In this document: one piece after another, positions 62,613-64,000 of the stretch
Numbering within the stretch: the stretch's first letter is position 1
Layout: each line of letters starts with the position of its first letter
Assembly: GCA_005765155.1 (NCBI GenBank)
Contig: VCCP01000002.1
Span: forward strand, 2,232,001-2,296,000
Direction of reading: 5' to 3'
Length of the DNA stretch: 64,000 bases
Origin: Zelopaecilomyces penicillatus
Lineage: Eukaryota; Ascomycota; Sordariomycetes; Hypocreales; Pseudodiploosporaceae
The notes under the pieces: model-generated
The model's database searches: none
The model's input: only the letters and a program-made list of their open reading frames with translations
What the model was told of the DNA's origin: nothing
Translations under genes and position numbers: made by a program

Positions 62613-64000
62613 ATAATATAATTATTATTTTCTTTATTTTAATAAAGTAATATATTATAAATAAAGCTATCTAGCTTTTAATATTTAAATCTAATACCTT
62701 AATTTCTATAAGAATTTATTTAATATTAATTAAAGATATTTTAATATTATTATTATAAATATAAAATAAGAATATTATTAAGATTAGAATCTTATAATAA
62801 AATCTAATTAAATTAATTATTTATTTATATTTTAAGCTCTTTTAAAATATAATTATAATAATAGTAATATTTCTTTTTAAAGTTATTATATTAGAAGGTA
62901 TTAATAGAATAATAAAAAAAGATTTTTCTTTTAAAAAAGGCTTTTATAAATATAAACCCTTTAATAAAATTATTAAATTAATTAAATACTTTAAATATTT
63001 AAAATTTAGATATAAAGCCTATATTTATAATATTATAAAGATAATATATAGATTCTATAATAAAGATATTAATATCTATCTTAAAGAACTTAATAAATAT
63101 ATTATAAAAGAGAATAAATAGCTATAAAGCTATATAACTTATAATAAATAATATAAAGCTTTTTTAAATATATATCTTAAGAAATAAATAAAGATTAATA
63201 GATTAAGAAAAGCTTATAAATATAAGCCTTTTAAATTTAATTTAATATATTATAACATAATTAAAATAATAGATATATAATTATTTATATATAATATTAA
63301 TATTAAGCCTTTTTTAATGAATTTAATTAATTACTTTAAAAGATAATAATAAAGAAATATAAGAATTAATAATAATATCTTTAGCTTTAATTAAAATATA
63401 ATAATTATATTTATATTAAGCTATATAATATTAATAATAATATAAAGAGATTATATATCTAATCATATTTTATAATATTATCTATAATTTATTAATATAT
63501 AAAAGAAAAAGGTTTAAAAAGAGTAGAATTATTAATATAATTATATAATAAATATAATATTATTATTATATAAAAGCTATCTATAACTCTATAGATTAAA
63601 ATACTTTATATAATAAATAAAAATAAATACTATATAATATAATATAATAGCTATATAATTATAAATATATATATATATAAAAGATATAATCTTATATTAT
63701 AATTATAATAAATAAATAAAGATTAGATTTATATTATAATTAAATATATAGATAATACTTCTATAATATAATCTATTTATTTAAAACCCTATAATAAAAG
63801 GATATAGATTATACTATTAATAAATATATAATAATTATAAGGATAATATATCTTTATTAAGGGTTTTAATATATATTACTTTATATAAGATATTTATTAT
63901 AAAAGATAATTAAGATCTAGGATTATTTTAGATATAACTTAATATTAAAGCCTTTTTTTTATTATATCTTATAGAATAATAATATAAGCTAAAGATAATA
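62613..64000 (+). repeat. Family B repeat, copy B2, right segment (runs off the window)
   Basis: Matches B1 from about 16490 to 17850 in order. Shared parts are aggcttttata (16815 and 62940), tatatatcttaagaaataa (17035 and 63168) and tataataaaaggctatagat-type (17645 and 63793). It reaches the end of the window without a visible terminus. Confidence 0.7.

Larger units (their letters stand above)
38965..64000. repeat. AT-rich RIP-degraded block 4 (continues beyond the right edge)
   Basis: Twenty-five kilobases of mutated mobile elements without an intact host gene. Resolved parts in order are family E copy 2 (39784-42363), gypsy element A (43753-51260), family F inverted copies (about 49300-50889 and 51320-52370), truncated element A2 (52498-53853), and family B copy 2 (about 53860-54632 and 62613-64000) split by a younger gypsy element (54633-62612). 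I see nothing assignable in 38965-39780 or 42390-43745, except a short repeat shared by 39418 and 40087 (taatataaaagctaatatag). Confidence 0.85.

Noticed and set aside
1..64000. Mitochondrial or bacterial origin of the AT-rich DNA
   Set aside because: The AT blocks hold nuclear retrotransposons with LTRs and target duplications, no mitochondrial genes or tRNAs, and abut spliceosomal-intron genes.

Overview
This window is nuclear DNA of a filamentous ascomycete (Pezizomycotina, most likely a sordariomycete). It has short introns of 53-154 nt with fungal CTAAY/CTGAY branch sites. Its four gene products belong to families typical of these fungi. About nine tenths of the DNA is extremely A+T-rich and full of stop codons, as expected from repeat-induced point mutation (RIP) of transposons. 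CpA, TpG and CpG are almost gone, while CpT and CpC survive.

Four complete, intron-containing genes sit in three normal-composition islands. Island 1 (about 4610-6560) holds a cystathionine beta-lyase gene (+, 2 exons, 447 aa). Island 2 (about 8100-10365) holds a TMS1/Serinc-family membrane protein gene (-, 3 exons, 478 aa). Island 3 (about 33250-38965) holds a Csm1/Pcs1 monopolin-subunit gene (+, 3 exons, 467 aa) facing a CTF1/FarA/FarB-type Zn2Cys6 transcription factor gene (-, 6 exons, 900 aa), tail to tail. The four genes serve unrelated jobs: sulfur amino-acid metabolism, a membrane protein, chromosome segregation, and fatty-acid or cutin-type regulation. They form no pathway cluster. 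Their gene models were assembled by joining exons at splice sites, because each gene is split across several open frames.

The AT-rich blocks are 1-4610, 6554-8064, 10365-33250 and 38965-64000. Parts of them can be resolved. One complete minus-strand Ty3/gypsy element lies at 54633-62612, with two 214-bp LTRs, an ATAAT target duplication and a polypurine tract. It is nested in an older repeat (family B) whose other copy near 15.8-17.85 kb supplies the empty site. A second complete gypsy element lies at 43753-51260 (plus strand, 172-bp LTRs, TTTTT target duplication). A truncated relative lies at 52498-53853, and a third gypsy pol relic at about 20-23.8 kb. A LINE relic occupies about 26-29 kb. 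Two opposite-facing copies of a roughly 2.6-2.9 kb repeat (family E) flank island 3, and one has 37-bp perfect inverted ends. A repeat with inverted copies (family F) surrounds the 3' LTR of the 43.7-kb element. Several long arrays of 5-26 bp units have little or no C/G and so offer RIP few targets. I see no rRNA, tRNA, CRISPR or telomere repeat. All similarities were judged by eye; composition values were not computed.
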